A DNA stretch of 64,000 nt from Lachnospiraceae bacterium (GCA_024696615.1 JAILGS010000036.1:31928-95927); one strand, 5' to 3'; counted from the first letter of the stretch, positions 44,772-54,086 are shown. Program-made: numbers and translations. The notes: a model not told the origin generated them from the letters alone.

Positions 44772-45869
44772 ATGGATTTAAAGTTAAAGCCAGAAGGAAC
44801 TTACGCATTTGATGCCGTATCTTTAGGAGAAGTAATGCTTCGTCTTGATCCAGGTGAGGGTCGTATTCGTACAGCAAGATCTTTCCGTGCATGGGAAGGT
44901 GGCGGAGAATATAATGTTATCCGTGGTCTTCACAAGTGCTTCGGTCTTAAGACCGGTGTGATCACAGCTTTCGCTGATAACGAAGTAGGTCTTTTATTAA
45001 AGGACTTCATCGAGCAGGGTGGTGTTTCTACCGATTTAATCTATACCAAGAAGACTGACGGTATCGGACGTATCTGCAGAAACGGTCTTAACTTCACTGA
45101 AAGAGGTTTTGGTATCCGTGGTGCTGTAGGTTGCTCTGACCGTGCTAATACTGCTATTTCACAGGCTACTCCAGAAGATTTCGATTTCGAATATATCTTC
45201 GGTACTCTTGGTGTTCGTTGGTTACATACCGGCGGTATCTATGCAGCTCTTTCTGAGCAGTCATGCCAGACAGTTCTTGCAGCAATCAAGACAGCTAAGA
45301 AGTATGGCACTATCGTATCTTACGATCTGAACTATCGTCCATCTATGTGGTCTGCAATCGGCGGACAGGCTAAGGCTCAGGAAGTTAACAAGGAAATCGC
45401 TAAGTACGTTGATGTAATGATCGGTAACGAAGAAGATTTCACCGCATGCCTTGGTTTCGAAATCGAAGGTAACGATGCTAATCTTAAGACTCTTAACCTT
45501 GATGGTTACAAGAAGATGATCAACCAGGCAGCAGCTACATATCCTAACTTCAAGGCAGTAGCTACTACTCTTCGTCAGGTTAAGACTGCAACTGTTAATG
45601 ACTGGTCTGCAATCTGCTGGGCTGATGGAGAAATCTACAAGGCTAAGCAGTACGATGGTCTTGAGATCATGGACCGTGTTGGTGGTGGAGATTCCTTCGC
45701 ATCAGGTCTTGTATATGGTCTTATGACTACTGGTGATCCAGAGCTTGCTGTTAACTACGGTGCAGCTCATGGTGCATTAGCTATGACCACTCCTGGTGAT
45801 ACTACTATGGCTTCTAAGAAGGAAGTTGAAGCAATCATGGGTGGAGCAGGTGCTCGTGTTCAGAGATAA
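44772..45869 (+). CDS. kdgK: PfkB-family sugar kinase, likely 2-keto-3-deoxygluconate kinase
   Basis: Ribokinase/PfkB-family kinase of 365 aa. The N-terminal GEVMLRLDPGEGRIRTARSF and WEGGGEYNV (substrate-side Gly-rich motif) and the C-terminal DRVGGGDSFASGLVYGL (catalytic Asp in GGGDSF, anion hole) are clear. In this cluster the needed reaction is KDG + ATP -> KDPG, feeding the adjacent aldolase; that substrate choice rests on context. The ribosome binding site is GGAGG, followed by a longer than usual spacer (about 12 bases) before the ATG at 44772. It is divergent from kdgA and closed by its own terminator. Confidence 0.9.
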   Translation: MDLKLKPEGTYAFDAVSLGEVMLRLDPGEGRIRTARSFRAWEGGGEYNVIRGLHKCFGLKTGVITAFADNEVGLLLKDFIEQGGVSTDLIYTKKTDGIGRICRNGLNFTERGFGIRGAVGCSDRANTAISQATPEDFDFEYIFGTLGVRWLHTGGIYAALSEQSCQTVLAAIKTAKKYGTIVSYDLNYRPSMWSAIGGQAKAQEVNKEIAKYVDVMIGNEEDFTACLGFEIEGNDANLKTLNLDGYKKMINQAAATYPNFKAVATTLRQVKTATVNDWSAICWADGEIYKAKQYDGLEIMDRVGGGDSFASGLVYGLMTTGDPELAVNYGAAHGALAMTTPGDTTMASKKEVEAIMGGAGARVQR

Positions 45870-45906
45870 TTACTCTCATTGAACAACTTGATATGTACAT
45901 TAAGAG

Positions 45907-45940
45907 AATCCGTCCGGAGTATTCCGGGCGGATTTTTTTA
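45907..45940 (+). terminator. Terminator after the kdgK-type gene
   Basis: Stem AATCCGTCCGGA / TTCCGGGCGGATT (one G-T pair), followed by a T-run on the plus strand. Confidence 0.88.
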
Positions 45941-45941
45941 T

Positions 45942-45990
45942 TCCCACCTACGCTAACACTTAGAGGTGGGGGGGGCTTGGACTGAGTTAA
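45942..45990. repeat. Dispersed hairpin repeat, copy B
   Basis: CCCACCT (45943-45949) / AGGTGGG (45964-45970) around ACGCTAACACTTAG, one base different from copies A and C in the core. It is followed by a G-run and GGACTGAGTTAA (45979-45990). It sits between two facing terminators. Confidence 0.8.
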
Positions 45991-46032
45991 AAAAATCCCA
46001 TCACTCCATAGTCCCCTATGAAATGATGGGAT
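45989..46032 (-). terminator. Terminator after the chemoreceptor gene
   Basis: Stem ATCCCATCA / TGATGGGAT (45995-46003 / 46024-46032) with an inner CCATAG/CTATG stem, followed on the minus strand by TTTTTTT. It faces the kdgK terminator across repeat copy B. Confidence 0.85.
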
Positions 46033-46095
46033 TCCATTCATATTCATCCAATAGGATTACAAGCCTTATCGACTGTTACCATCGTTCTTACTTTC

Positions 46096-47787
46096 TTAGA
46101 ACTTGAAGAAGTTTACTGCTTCATTCAGATGTTCATTAATAGCTCTCATCTCCTGCGTTCTTGCCTGCGTATCCGTACATCCTTCTGCAACGGAAGTACT
46201 TGAAGCACTTACCTCTTCACTGGATGCACCAAGCTCTTCGGAAATAGCACCTAAATTCGAGGTTGCATTCGTCAACTCGTTCTTAATGGTCTCTAATTCC
46301 TTGGTCATACGGCTAATCTGATCAATCTCCATGGTACTTGCTTCCACAGAATTGGAAAGAAGTTCAAACTTGGTCTGGGTCTCAGCAATAAATTTCTGTT
46401 CCTTGGAAATAATATCTGCCACCTTGCTGGCAACGGATACGGTTTCATCGGATAACAAGGTAACGGATTCTACAATGGTACGAATTTCCTTCGCAGACTT
46501 ACCGGAGTCATCCGCCAACTGTCGAATCTCTTCCGCAACGACAGCAAATCCACGTCCAGCCTCTCCGGCTCTTGCCGCTTCAATGGAAGCATTCAGAGAA
46601 AGTAAATTGGTCTGACTCGAAATATCTTCAATCATCTGTACACATGCTGAGATATTAGCAACTGCTGCATTGGTCTCACCAATCTTCTTAGAAATATCAT
46701 TCACTGCCTGAACGGATTCATTGGAAGAATTCATAACCGTTACCATGTAAGAAGAAGCTTCTTCATTGGCCTTACCAATATCCTCGGAAGCGGTCTTTAA
46801 ACGGCTGACATTATCGGATAACTTATCCACATCTTCTCCAAGGAAAATAGCCTTTTCTGCAATGGTCTGAGCATTTCTTGCAACTTCCTGAGAGGTCTCT
46901 GCCACTTCATTAATAGCTTCTGTAATCTGAGAAATAGAAGAAACATTGGTGCAGGTCTTATCATCCACATCCACTACTGCACCACCCAAGGATTCAGCGC
47001 TATCCTTAATTGCTTCTACGGACTCAGCTAATACATTCTGAAGGTTCTTAGATGCTTCCACCAATTCCACATTCTCACGAATATGGGAATGAATTGTAAA
47101 GTCGGCATTTAACTTTCCTTCTGCCATTACGGATAAAGCTTCTGCCGTCTTTTTTAATGGATTGGAAACAAAGCGGCTAATAATCACAGTTAATGTCACA
47201 ATCAAAATAAAAATAATTGCAAGCATGGTACAGGAGGACTTCGCTAATGTATCCATGGACTGCATCACTTCGTCCTTATCCGCAGATACAACTAAAACGA
47301 AGGAACAATCCGGTGCTACATAATATCCGGCATATTTCTTCGCACCATTAAAATCATATTCCACTACATTGGTCTCATCCCGAGTTCCCTTGGCCATATT
47401 AGCACATACAGCTTTTACCACGGAATTGGATACCGGCTGTCCAATCTTACTTTCCGTAGGGTGATATAACATGACTGCGTTCGCATCCGCAACATAGACA
47501 TAAGAAGAATCCACATCACGAACCTGAACCCCCTTGCAATAGCTGATCAAGTTCTCTGCCGATAAGGACTTCTCCGTTCCTTCAATCACCCCTTGATCAT
47601 ACAATCCGATACCTTCCGACTCTGCAAGAGAGTGGATATAATTATTCATGGTATTGGAAATCTCATTATTAAAAATAATCGTCGTGTAGATTCCAAGCGA
47701 AGCACCCAGAATAATCATAGGTACAATTGCAAATAAAAGCAGGGTAATAAACATTGTTAGTTTTGGTTTTTTCGTTGTCTTTTCCAT
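46096..47787 (-). CDS. Methyl-accepting chemotaxis protein (dCache sensor)
   Basis: A 563-aa transmembrane chemoreceptor. TM1 is at about residues 12-35, followed by an extracellular sensor of about 150 residues (dCache-like: [23 protein letters not shown] and [20 protein letters not shown]). TM2 is near 190-212, followed by a HAMP domain and a long cytoplasmic signalling coiled coil. The highly conserved tip is [24 protein letters not shown]. No CheW or CheR genes are nearby. Placed between the KDG kinase and altronate dehydratase genes, it may sense uronates or pectin products; that is inference. A TATAAT-like box (47849-47854, minus) and a short inverted repeat lie upstream. Confidence 0.93.
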   Translation of the reverse strand: MEKTTKKPKLTMFITLLLFAIVPMIILGASLGIYTTIIFNNEISNTMNNYIHSLAESEGIGLYDQGVIEGTEKSLSAENLISYCKGVQVRDVDSSYVYVADANAVMLYHPTESKIGQPVSNSVVKAVCANMAKGTRDETNVVEYDFNGAKKYAGYYVAPDCSFVLVVSADKDEVMQSMDTLAKSSCTMLAIIFILIVTLTVIISRFVSNPLKKTAEALSVMAEGKLNADFTIHSHIRENVELVEASKNLQNVLAESVEAIKDSAESLGGAVVDVDDKTCTNVSSISQITEAINEVAETSQEVARNAQTIAEKAIFLGEDVDKLSDNVSRLKTASEDIGKANEEASSYMVTVMNSSNESVQAVNDISKKIGETNAAVANISACVQMIEDISSQTNLLSLNASIEAARAGEAGRGFAVVAEEIRQLADDSGKSAKEIRTIVESVTLLSDETVSVASKVADIISKEQKFIAETQTKFELLSNSVEASTMEIDQISRMTKELETIKNELTNATSNLGAISEELGASSEEVSASSTSVAEGCTDTQARTQEMRAINEHLNEAVNFFKF

Positions 47788-47824
47788 AAGCGTGTTCCCT
47801 CTTTCTAGTTATTATATTTCCCTA

Positions 47825-47843
47825 AGTGCAAATGTATTGCACT
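47825..47843. promoter_or_regulatory. Inverted repeat in the chemoreceptor 5' leader
   Basis: AGTGCAA / TTGCACT (7 pairs, 5-base spacer) just downstream of a possible -10 TATAAT at 47849-47854 (minus strand). It could be an operator or a small RNA hairpin; no -35 is evident. Confidence 0.35.
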
Positions 47844-47960
47844 CTCATATTATACTATGAATTCATATATTATGCTATGTTTTTTGTAATTTTTCCACAT
47901 CATTTTTATCGTTAACATCAACCAAATATACATTTTTACCAATTATATGTTTTAAAGCCA

Positions 47961-47995
47961 AAAAAATCCCCAGAGTAAATTCATACTCTGGGGAT
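47961..47995 (-). terminator. Terminator after uxaA
   Basis: Eleven-pair stem ATCCCCAGAGT / ACTCTGGGGAT, followed on the minus strand by TTTTTTT. Confidence 0.9.
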
Positions 47996-48012
47996 AAAAT
48001 TCTTTTTACTAA

Positions 48013-49509
48013 TTATAAGGTAACACCCTGCTTGAAGATTGCAAGATCATGGAATCCAGCAATTTCAGCCTTAACCTTCTTACCGGAAGCAACATCTAAA
48101 ACTAACTGGAATAATTCCTTAGCAGCCTCATCCATATCCAAATCATCGGATACAATACGACCTGCATTGAAATCAATCCAATTGGTCTTCTTACCAGCAA
48201 GTCTGGAGTTGGTAGCAATCTTTACCGTAGGAACCGGACAAGCAAATGGAGTACCACGTCCAGTAGTAAAGAGGATCAACTGTGCACCGGAAGATGCAAG
48301 TGCTGTGGAAGCAACTAAGTCATTACCAGGAGCAGAAAGAAGATTTAAGCCCTTCTCCTTTACTTGTTCTGCATAGGAAAGAACACCCTTTACTAAGGAA
48401 GAACCGGACTTCTGAGTACATCCTAAGGACTTATCTTCCAATGTGGTAATACCACCATCCTTATTTCCTGGAGAAGGATTCTCATAGATTTCCTGACCAT
48501 TCTTAATAAAGTAATTCTTGAAATCATTAATTAAACATACGGTCTTATCAAAGAGCTGCTCATTCGCACAACGATCCATTAAGATGGTCTCTGCACCAAA
48601 CATCTCTGGAACCTCAGTAAGAATTGTTGTACCACCCTTACTAACAAGGATATCGGAGAAACGACCAACGGTAGGGTTCGCAGTAATACCGGAAAGACCA
48701 TCGGAACCACCACACTTCATACCAACGATTAATTCCTTGGCATTCACCTTCTCACGCTTAAAGGTTGCAGCATAAGCCATTAATTCTTCCATCATGCCTG
48801 CAGCTACATCCTGCTCATCTTCCACATCCTGAACCTGTAAGAACTTAATACGGTCCTCATTGATTGGGCTGATGGCATTAATATAATCCTTCATAATCTC
48901 GATACGGGAATTCTCGCAACCAAGACCAAGTACTAAAACAGCACCTGCATTTGGATGATTAATTAAATCTGCAAGAACCTTACGAGTATTTTCCTGATCT
49001 TCCGTAGTCTGGGAACAACCATATGGATGGGTAAATGCAACAACTTCATCCACTCCCTCTGGCTTGGATAAACGAGCGGTAGCTTCAATCGCACGAGCGA
49101 TGGAATTTACACAACCAACGGTAGGAATAATCCATACTTCGTTACGAACACCAACTTTACCATTCTCACGCATATAACCTTCAAAGAATGCTGGTTCTGT
49201 TGGCTCCACATCCTTATGTCCTTCTGGATGATAAGAATATGATAATAATTCACCAAGGGCAGTCTTAACATTATGGGTATGAGCCCATCCACCCACAGCA
49301 ATGTCAGCCTGAGCAAATCCAATACGGAAACCGTACTTGATTACTGGATCGCCCTTCTTAATTTCCTTAATAACAAATTTGTGTCCCTGTGGAATATCTT
49401 CAATGGTGGTTACTTCAGTACCAGCAACATTTAAAGTGGTTCCTTCTGGAATGGGACGAAGTGCAACTGCAACGTTGTCATTCGCATTAATCTTAATAAA
49501 ATCCTGCAT
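48013..49509 (-). CDS. uxaA: Altronate dehydratase
   Basis: Fe(II)-dependent dehydratase converting D-altronate to 2-keto-3-deoxygluconate. The 498-aa protein is the full fused form. An N-terminal SAF-like domain (1-100, with NVAVALRPIPEGTTL and GWAHTHNVKT) is followed by the catalytic UxaA C-domain with FEGYMRENGKVGVRNEVWIIPTVGCVN, LGCENSRIE, and MKCGGSDGLSGITANP. It lies about 130 bases after uxaB on the same strand, with an intercistronic hairpin, and ends in a strong terminator. Product flows to the kdgK-type kinase. Confidence 0.95.
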   Translation of the reverse strand: MQDFIKINANDNVAVALRPIPEGTTLNVAGTEVTTIEDIPQGHKFVIKEIKKGDPVIKYGFRIGFAQADIAVGGWAHTHNVKTALGELLSYSYHPEGHKDVEPTEPAFFEGYMRENGKVGVRNEVWIIPTVGCVNSIARAIEATARLSKPEGVDEVVAFTHPYGCSQTTEDQENTRKVLADLINHPNAGAVLVLGLGCENSRIEIMKDYINAISPINEDRIKFLQVQDVEDEQDVAAGMMEELMAYAATFKREKVNAKELIVGMKCGGSDGLSGITANPTVGRFSDILVSKGGTTILTEVPEMFGAETILMDRCANEQLFDKTVCLINDFKNYFIKNGQEIYENPSPGNKDGGITTLEDKSLGCTQKSGSSLVKGVLSYAEQVKEKGLNLLSAPGNDLVASTALASSGAQLILFTTGRGTPFACPVPTVKIATNSRLAGKKTNWIDFNAGRIVSDDLDMDEAAKELFQLVLDVASGKKVKAEIAGFHDLAIFKQGVTL

Positions 49510-49560
49510 GTTTCTTCCTCTCTTCTAATTCATACTAACACACACTTTGTTAAACTAAAG

Positions 49561-49591
49561 GAAGGGACGAAATGCATCATCCCGTCCCTTC
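49561..49591 (-). terminator. Intercistronic hairpin between uxaB and uxaA
   Basis: Nine-pair stem GAAGGGACG / CGTCCCTTC. On the minus strand it is followed by CTTTAGTTT, a weak U-run. More likely a partial terminator or mRNA-stabilising hairpin than a full stop, since uxaA has no evident promoter. Confidence 0.55.
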
Positions 49592-49638
49592 TATAATTAC
49601 TTAAAATCAGTAAAAAATCAATCTTTTTGTTCTAACAA

Positions 49639-51141
49639 TTAGTTAGCCTTTACAAGATCATCAACAACTGCTCTCATACCACGGGTGCGGATATCAGCGA
49701 TGTAATTGGTAATTGCATCCTCAAGACCAGCAACCTTGGTTAAATCCTCACCACCAAAGAACTTGGTATTAGAAAGATATGCATGAGCAAATTCTGCAGG
49801 ACTCTTACCAGAATTAGCCTGGAAGAATTCAAGAACTGCACGATCATCATTGATGATGTACTCTTCGCCATTACGATTTCCCTTTAATACGAAACCACCA
49901 TTGAACTCGCCTTCTGTCTGTGAAGAATAGAAGCTCATTAATGCTGCAATAGAGAAGGTAAGGTACTTAGGAAGCTTTCCGAACTTCTTTACATAACCAA
50001 GGAAAGATGGTAAACATCTTGCTTCCCACTTGGAAACGGAGTTCAAAGAAATACTAAGTAATCTGTGATCTACGAATGGATTTAAGAATCTGTCGATAAC
50101 AGCCTTAGCGAATTCATCACAATCTTCCTTACTTAAAGAAAGGGTAGGAATTACTTCATCATATAAAGTCTCTTCCATGTACTGACGAATTACTGGATCC
50201 TTCATAGAATTCTCAACATTATCATTACCTGCTAAGAAAGAAGCAAGTACGAAAGAAGTATGGGAACCATTTAAGATTCTAACCTTTCTTTCCTTATATG
50301 GATGATGATCCTTGGTAAATACAACATTTAATCCAGCTTTCTTGAATGGAAGTTCCTTCTCTAACTGCTCTAATGGAAGGTTAGAATCGGATTCAACAAC
50401 CCAAAGACCAAATACTTCTGCACGGTCGATTAACTGATCTTCATAACCCCACTCTTCGCAAAGCTTCTGAGCATCATCTCTTGGATAACCAGGAACGATA
50501 CGGTCTACTAAAGTAGGACAGAAAGAACAAGCCTCATCCACCCAATTCTTGAACTCTACTGGAAGCTTCCAAAGTTCGATGAACTGGTTGATGCACTTCT
50601 TTAATTCGATACCATTGTCAGCGATCAACTCACATGGAAGAAGGATGAGACCCTTATCCTTAGCACCATTGAACTTCTGATATCTCTTGTAAAGTAACTG
50701 AGTTAACTTTCCAGGATAAGTCTTAGGTGGCTTAGCATTAGGATCATTATCTGCTGGGTCAAATACGATACCAGCCTCTGTGGTATTAGAAACGATGAAA
50801 CGAAGGGTTTCACAAGTTCCATATTCAACATATTTATCATAATCATCAATTGCAGCAACAGCATCAACTACGGAAGTGATCTGACGAGTAAGTTCCTTAG
50901 GCTGACCATCTACAAAACCTCTTAACTGAAGTGTGTACTGGCACTCCTGATCATGGAAACGATCTAAGTTACCAAATTCAATAGGCTTTACAATTACGAC
51001 GCCACCATTGAAATCTGTCTTTTCGTTGGTTACATCAAAGATGTAATCTACGAACGCACGAAGGAAATTACCTTCACCAAACTGAAGAACCTTAACAGGT
51101 CGATCAACAGCATGAGTAATTGATTTGTTTAATCTCTGCAT
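49639..51141 (-). CDS. uxaB: Tagaturonate reductase (altronate oxidoreductase)
   Basis: NADH-dependent reductase of the mannitol dehydrogenase family, reducing D-tagaturonate to D-altronate. From the ATG at 51139-51141 (AAGGAG upstream) it is 500 aa, the family's usual size. The N-terminal VLQFGEGNFLRAFVDYIFD is the NAD-binding motif of this group, and the catalytic region has RKVRILNGSHTSFVLASFLAG. A longer frame reaching 51240 would include the operator region and is rejected. Its promoter carries a palindromic operator at the expected start of transcription. Confidence 0.95.
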   Translation of the reverse strand: MQRLNKSITHAVDRPVKVLQFGEGNFLRAFVDYIFDVTNEKTDFNGGVVIVKPIEFGNLDRFHDQECQYTLQLRGFVDGQPKELTRQITSVVDAVAAIDDYDKYVEYGTCETLRFIVSNTTEAGIVFDPADNDPNAKPPKTYPGKLTQLLYKRYQKFNGAKDKGLILLPCELIADNGIELKKCINQFIELWKLPVEFKNWVDEACSFCPTLVDRIVPGYPRDDAQKLCEEWGYEDQLIDRAEVFGLWVVESDSNLPLEQLEKELPFKKAGLNVVFTKDHHPYKERKVRILNGSHTSFVLASFLAGNDNVENSMKDPVIRQYMEETLYDEVIPTLSLSKEDCDEFAKAVIDRFLNPFVDHRLLSISLNSVSKWEARCLPSFLGYVKKFGKLPKYLTFSIAALMSFYSSQTEGEFNGGFVLKGNRNGEEYIINDDRAVLEFFQANSGKSPAEFAHAYLSNTKFFGGEDLTKVAGLEDAITNYIADIRTRGMRAVVDDLVKAN

Positions 51142-51182
51142 TTTACTATTCTCCTTATTAATTAAAAAGATTAAAGTGAAAT

Positions 51183-51196
51183 TGTAAGCGCTTTCA
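51183..51196. promoter_or_regulatory. Operator O1 (uxaB side)
   Basis: TGTAAGCGCTTTCA, a near-palindrome fitting both LacI-family and CcpA cre consensus. It lies in the uxaB 5' leader, 38 bases (centre to centre) from O2. Confidence 0.75.
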
Positions 51197-51220
51197 CTCT
51201 TCTGGCAAGCCAGTTGGTTT

Positions 51221-51234
51221 TGTAAGCGCTTACA
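51221..51234. promoter_or_regulatory. Operator O2 (perfect palindrome at the uxaB start site)
   Basis: TGTAAGCGCTTACA is a perfect 14-base palindrome. It begins six bases downstream of the uxaB -10 box, so a bound repressor would cover the start of transcription. Confidence 0.82.
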
Positions 51235-51240
51235 TGACAT

Positions 51241-51269
51241 ATTTTATAGTGAATATGTCAATAAGTCAA
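51241..51269 (-). promoter_or_regulatory. Predicted sigma-A promoter for uxaB-uxaA
   Basis: Minus strand: -35 TTGACT (51264-51269), 17-base spacer, -10 TAAAAT (51241-51246). Confidence 0.75.
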
Positions 51270-51302
51270 TGGGATTTTATAATTTATTTATAAAAAACTC
51301 AC

Positions 51303-51331
51303 TTGTATTTGAGATTATACAATGGTAAAAT
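51303..51331 (+). promoter_or_regulatory. Predicted sigma-A promoter for the LacI-type regulator and uxaC
   Basis: Plus strand: -35 TTGTAT (51303-51308), 17-base spacer, -10 TAAAAT (51326-51331). Confidence 0.68.
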
Positions 51332-51344
51332 GCTTTTATCAATA

Positions 51345-51358
51345 TGTAAGTGCTTACA
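51345..51358. promoter_or_regulatory. Operator O3 (regulator/uxaC side)
   Basis: TGTAAGTGCTTACA differs from O2 by one base. It starts 13 bases downstream of the regulator's -10 box, suggesting autorepression. Confidence 0.75.
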
Positions 51359-51516
51359 CCCTTGGTTTTTGTTTTATACAATCCCATTTTTGGTATTTAC
51401 ATAGGAATTTTCTATAAATGTAGAATATTTCTTCTATAGTTTCATATGATTATGGTTCATACTATAACTATTATGATTCATTTGCAGGGGTGGGCCACAG
51501 GAAAGGGAAGGGAACC

Positions 51517-52521
51517 ATGAATATCTACGACGTATCCAAAAAAGCCGGTGTTTCCATTGCTACAGTATCCCGTGTACTGAATGGTAACAACAATGTTAGT
51601 GAAAAAACGAAGGCCCGAGTATTGGAAGTCATTGATGAGCTTGGCTATACTCCCAACGTATTTGCCAGGGGGCTTGGGTTAAATACCATGAAGACCATCG
51701 GTATTATGTGCACCGACTGCTCCGATCCCTATCTTGCCAATGCGGTATATTATTTAGAGCAGGATTTAAAGCGCCACGAATACGACTCGATTCTGTGTTG
51801 TACCGGCAATAATATTGATAATAAGAAGAATTACTTAGAACTTCTTTTAAGTAAGCGCGTGGATGGAATTATTTTAATTGGTTCGAAGTTTTTGGATGCA
51901 GATTTTTCCGAGAACAACGCTTTCATTATTGATGCAGCCAAGAATATTCCCATCATGCTGGTGAATAGTTATTTGGAAGGAAACAATATCTACTCCGCTC
52001 AATGCGATGATGAAGCCGCGGTTTATACCGTAACGGATGCACTGATTAAGAGTGGCCGCAAGAATATTGTCTATCTTTACACCAGTATGTCCCAGTCCGG
52101 TCGCAATAAGCTCTCCGGCTATGAGAAAGCGCTTGAGATGAACCGAATTCCTCATCGTAAGGAATTTGTTCAAATGTGTAACAAAGATATCCAGCGTGCG
52201 AAAGAATATCTGAACACGCTTCATGAAAATGGATATAAATTCGATGCAGTTGTGACATCGGATGACTCACTTGCAGTGGGAGCTTTAAAATATGCCAATG
52301 AGCATGGGTTTAAGGTTCCTGAGGAATTAAGTGTGGTAGGTTATAATGATTCGATCCTTGCTCAGGCAACGGAACCGGAACTTACTTCCATCGATAGTAA
52401 AGTTCAATCATTATGTATTACAACAGTTAATACGCTGATGGGTGTGTTTAATGGCAGCGATGTTCCTACAAGAACCTATATCACTGCTGATATTATAAAA
52501 CGCAACACTACTAATTTTTAA
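51517..52521 (+). CDS. LacI-family transcriptional regulator of uronate genes
   Basis: A 334-aa repressor. The N-terminal helix-turn-helix with hinge (NIYDVSKKAGVSIATVSRVLNGNNNVSEKT...LGYTPNVFARGL) is canonical for the LacI family. The periplasmic-binding-protein-like effector domain follows (IGIMCTDCSDPYLANAV, VDGIILIG, and VVGYNDSILAQATEPELTSID). The ATG at 51517 has GGGAAGGG upstream; an in-frame GTG at 51490 is less likely. It lies 27 bases before uxaC and is divergent from uxaB. The nearby palindromes make it the obvious candidate to control both operons, with a uronate or pathway intermediate as inducer (inference). Functionally like KdgR/UxuR/ExuR of other bacteria. Confidence 0.92.
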   Translation: MNIYDVSKKAGVSIATVSRVLNGNNNVSEKTKARVLEVIDELGYTPNVFARGLGLNTMKTIGIMCTDCSDPYLANAVYYLEQDLKRHEYDSILCCTGNNIDNKKNYLELLLSKRVDGIILIGSKFLDADFSENNAFIIDAAKNIPIMLVNSYLEGNNIYSAQCDDEAAVYTVTDALIKSGRKNIVYLYTSMSQSGRNKLSGYEKALEMNRIPHRKEFVQMCNKDIQRAKEYLNTLHENGYKFDAVVTSDDSLAVGALKYANEHGFKVPEELSVVGYNDSILAQATEPELTSIDSKVQSLCITTVNTLMGVFNGSDVPTRTYITADIIKRNTTNF

Positions 52522-52548
52522 CTTCACTTTATTAAGGAGGATTTTTCA

Positions 52549-53970
52549 ATGAAACAGTTTTTGGACAAGGACTTCTTACTGTCCACCCCAACCGCACAGC
52601 ACCTCTATCATGACTATGCTGCGAAGATGCCAATTTTGGATTATCACTGCCATATCCAGCAGAAGGAAATCTGGGAGAATCGTAAGTTCGAGAACATCAC
52701 CCAGGTATGGCTTGGTGGTGACCACTATAAGTGGCGTCAGATGAGAACCAACGGTGTGGATGAGCATTTCATTACCGGTGATGCTACGGACCGTGAAAAG
52801 TTCCAGAAGTGGGCTGAGACCTTAACCAAGGCCATTGGTAACCCACTCTTCCATTGGAGCCACTTAGAGCTTCAGAGATACTTCGGTTATAACGGAGTAT
52901 TAAATGCAGATACTGCTGAAGAAGTTTGGAATGTATGTAATGCTAAGCTTCAGAGTGACGATATGACTGTTCGTAACATCGTGAAGCAGTCCAATGTTAC
53001 TTTGATCTGTACCACGGATGATCCAGTGGATGATCTTGAAATCCACAAGAAGATCGCTGAAGATTCTTCTTTTGATGTACAGGTACTTCCAGCTTGGAGA
53101 CCTGATAAGGCGATGAACCTTGAGAAGCCTGAGTATTTAGATTATCTTGCTACTCTTTCTAAGGTTTCCGGTGTGGATATTAACTCCTATGATGCACTCT
53201 TTAAGGCATTAAAGAATCGTCTTGAGTTCTTCGCTTCCCGCGGAGCTTCCGTATCCGATCATGCACTGGAGTATGTAATGTACAAGCCAGCTACCAAGTC
53301 CCAGTTAGATGAGATCTTCAATAAGAGACTTGCCGGTAAGGAATTAACAGATCTTGAAATCAATCAGTTCAAGACTGCATTTATGTTGAATTTAGGTAGA
53401 GAATATCATCGTCTTGGATGGGTAATGCAGTTACATTATGGAGCAATCCGTGATAATAACACCCTTCGTTACAACCAGTTAGGACCTGATACCGGATATG
53501 ATGGAATTAACTCCTATGATTGCTCTAAGGAAATGTCTGCATTCTTAAATGCATTAAATATTACCGATGAGCTTCCTAAGACCATCATCTATTCCTTAAA
53601 TCCTAATATGAACTCCATCATTGGAACCATTATTGGATGCTTCCAGGATTCTTCCGCAATCGGTAAGGTTCAGCAGGGTACTGCTTGGTGGTTCAATGAT
53701 CATAAGGTAGGTATGACCAATCAGATGACCGATTTTGCTAACCTTTCCTTACTTGGAAATCATATCGGTATGCTTACTGACTCTCGTTCCTTCTTATCCT
53801 ATACCAGACATGAGTACTACAGAAGAGTACTTTGCGAGTTAATCGGTGGATGGGTTGAGAATGGCGAATATCCTAACGATGAGAAGGCATTAAAGGAGAT
53901 CATCACTGGTATCTCTTACAACAATGCAGTTCGTTACTTCGGTTTCAACTTAGACCCAGTTAATCTTTAA
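52549..53970 (+). CDS. uxaC: Uronate isomerase
   Basis: Isomerises D-galacturonate to D-tagaturonate (and D-glucuronate to D-fructuronate), the first step of the pathway. An amidohydrolase-fold protein of 473 aa with the metal-binding HxH in ILDYHCHIQ near residue 33, the WRQMRTNGV block, and ENGEYPNDEKALKEI near the C-terminus, all typical of UxaC. An AAGGAGG site seven bases before the ATG predicts strong translation. It is co-transcribed with the LacI-type regulator and ends in a strong terminator. No uxuA or uxuB is present here, so only the galacturonate branch is complete. Confidence 0.96.
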   Translation: MKQFLDKDFLLSTPTAQHLYHDYAAKMPILDYHCHIQQKEIWENRKFENITQVWLGGDHYKWRQMRTNGVDEHFITGDATDREKFQKWAETLTKAIGNPLFHWSHLELQRYFGYNGVLNADTAEEVWNVCNAKLQSDDMTVRNIVKQSNVTLICTTDDPVDDLEIHKKIAEDSSFDVQVLPAWRPDKAMNLEKPEYLDYLATLSKVSGVDINSYDALFKALKNRLEFFASRGASVSDHALEYVMYKPATKSQLDEIFNKRLAGKELTDLEINQFKTAFMLNLGREYHRLGWVMQLHYGAIRDNNTLRYNQLGPDTGYDGINSYDCSKEMSAFLNALNITDELPKTIIYSLNPNMNSIIGTIIGCFQDSSAIGKVQQGTAWWFNDHKVGMTNQMTDFANLSLLGNHIGMLTDSRSFLSYTRHEYYRRVLCELIGGWVENGEYPNDEKALKEIITGISYNNAVRYFGFNLDPVNL

Positions 53971-53998
53971 TTCGTTTTTCAGGAATTAAATAATAACG

Positions 53999-54031
53999 AA
54001 AGGGCGATGGAAAATTCCATCGCCCTTTTTT
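53999..54031 (+). terminator. Terminator after uxaC
   Basis: Perfect stem AAAGGGCGATGG / CCATCGCCCTTT with an AAAATT-type loop, followed by T-run on the plus strand. Confidence 0.92.
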
Positions 54032-54058
54032 ACTTTCCATATGATATTGAAACGTTGT

Positions 54059-54086
54059 TGTCAAGACTCACGAGCGAGTCTTGACA
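54059..54086. repeat. Palindromic repeat of the CAAGACTC family, copy 1
   Basis: TGTCAAGACTC / GAGTCTTGACA, an 11-pair perfect stem around a six-base loop ACGAGC. It shares GTCAAGACTC and GAGTCTTG with copy 2 at 63812-63835. It lies between uxaC and the FKBP isomerase gene, whose transcripts converge here, so it might also serve as a terminator for the isomerase, though the following sequence is not T-rich. Confidence 0.72.

Larger units (their letters stand above)
51142..51516. other. 375-base divergent control region between uxaB and the LacI-type regulator
   Basis: No gene. It holds two divergent promoters (uxaB 51241-51269 on minus, regulator 51303-51331 on plus) and three related 14-base palindromes, entered separately. 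The stretch from about 51360 to 51480 is AT-rich with no structure I can interpret. Confidence 0.8.

Noticed and set aside
48013..49509. Open frames on the plus strand (for example around 48032-48376 and 48518-48775)
   Set aside because: They mirror uxaA codons; the minus-strand product is a complete, recognisable enzyme.
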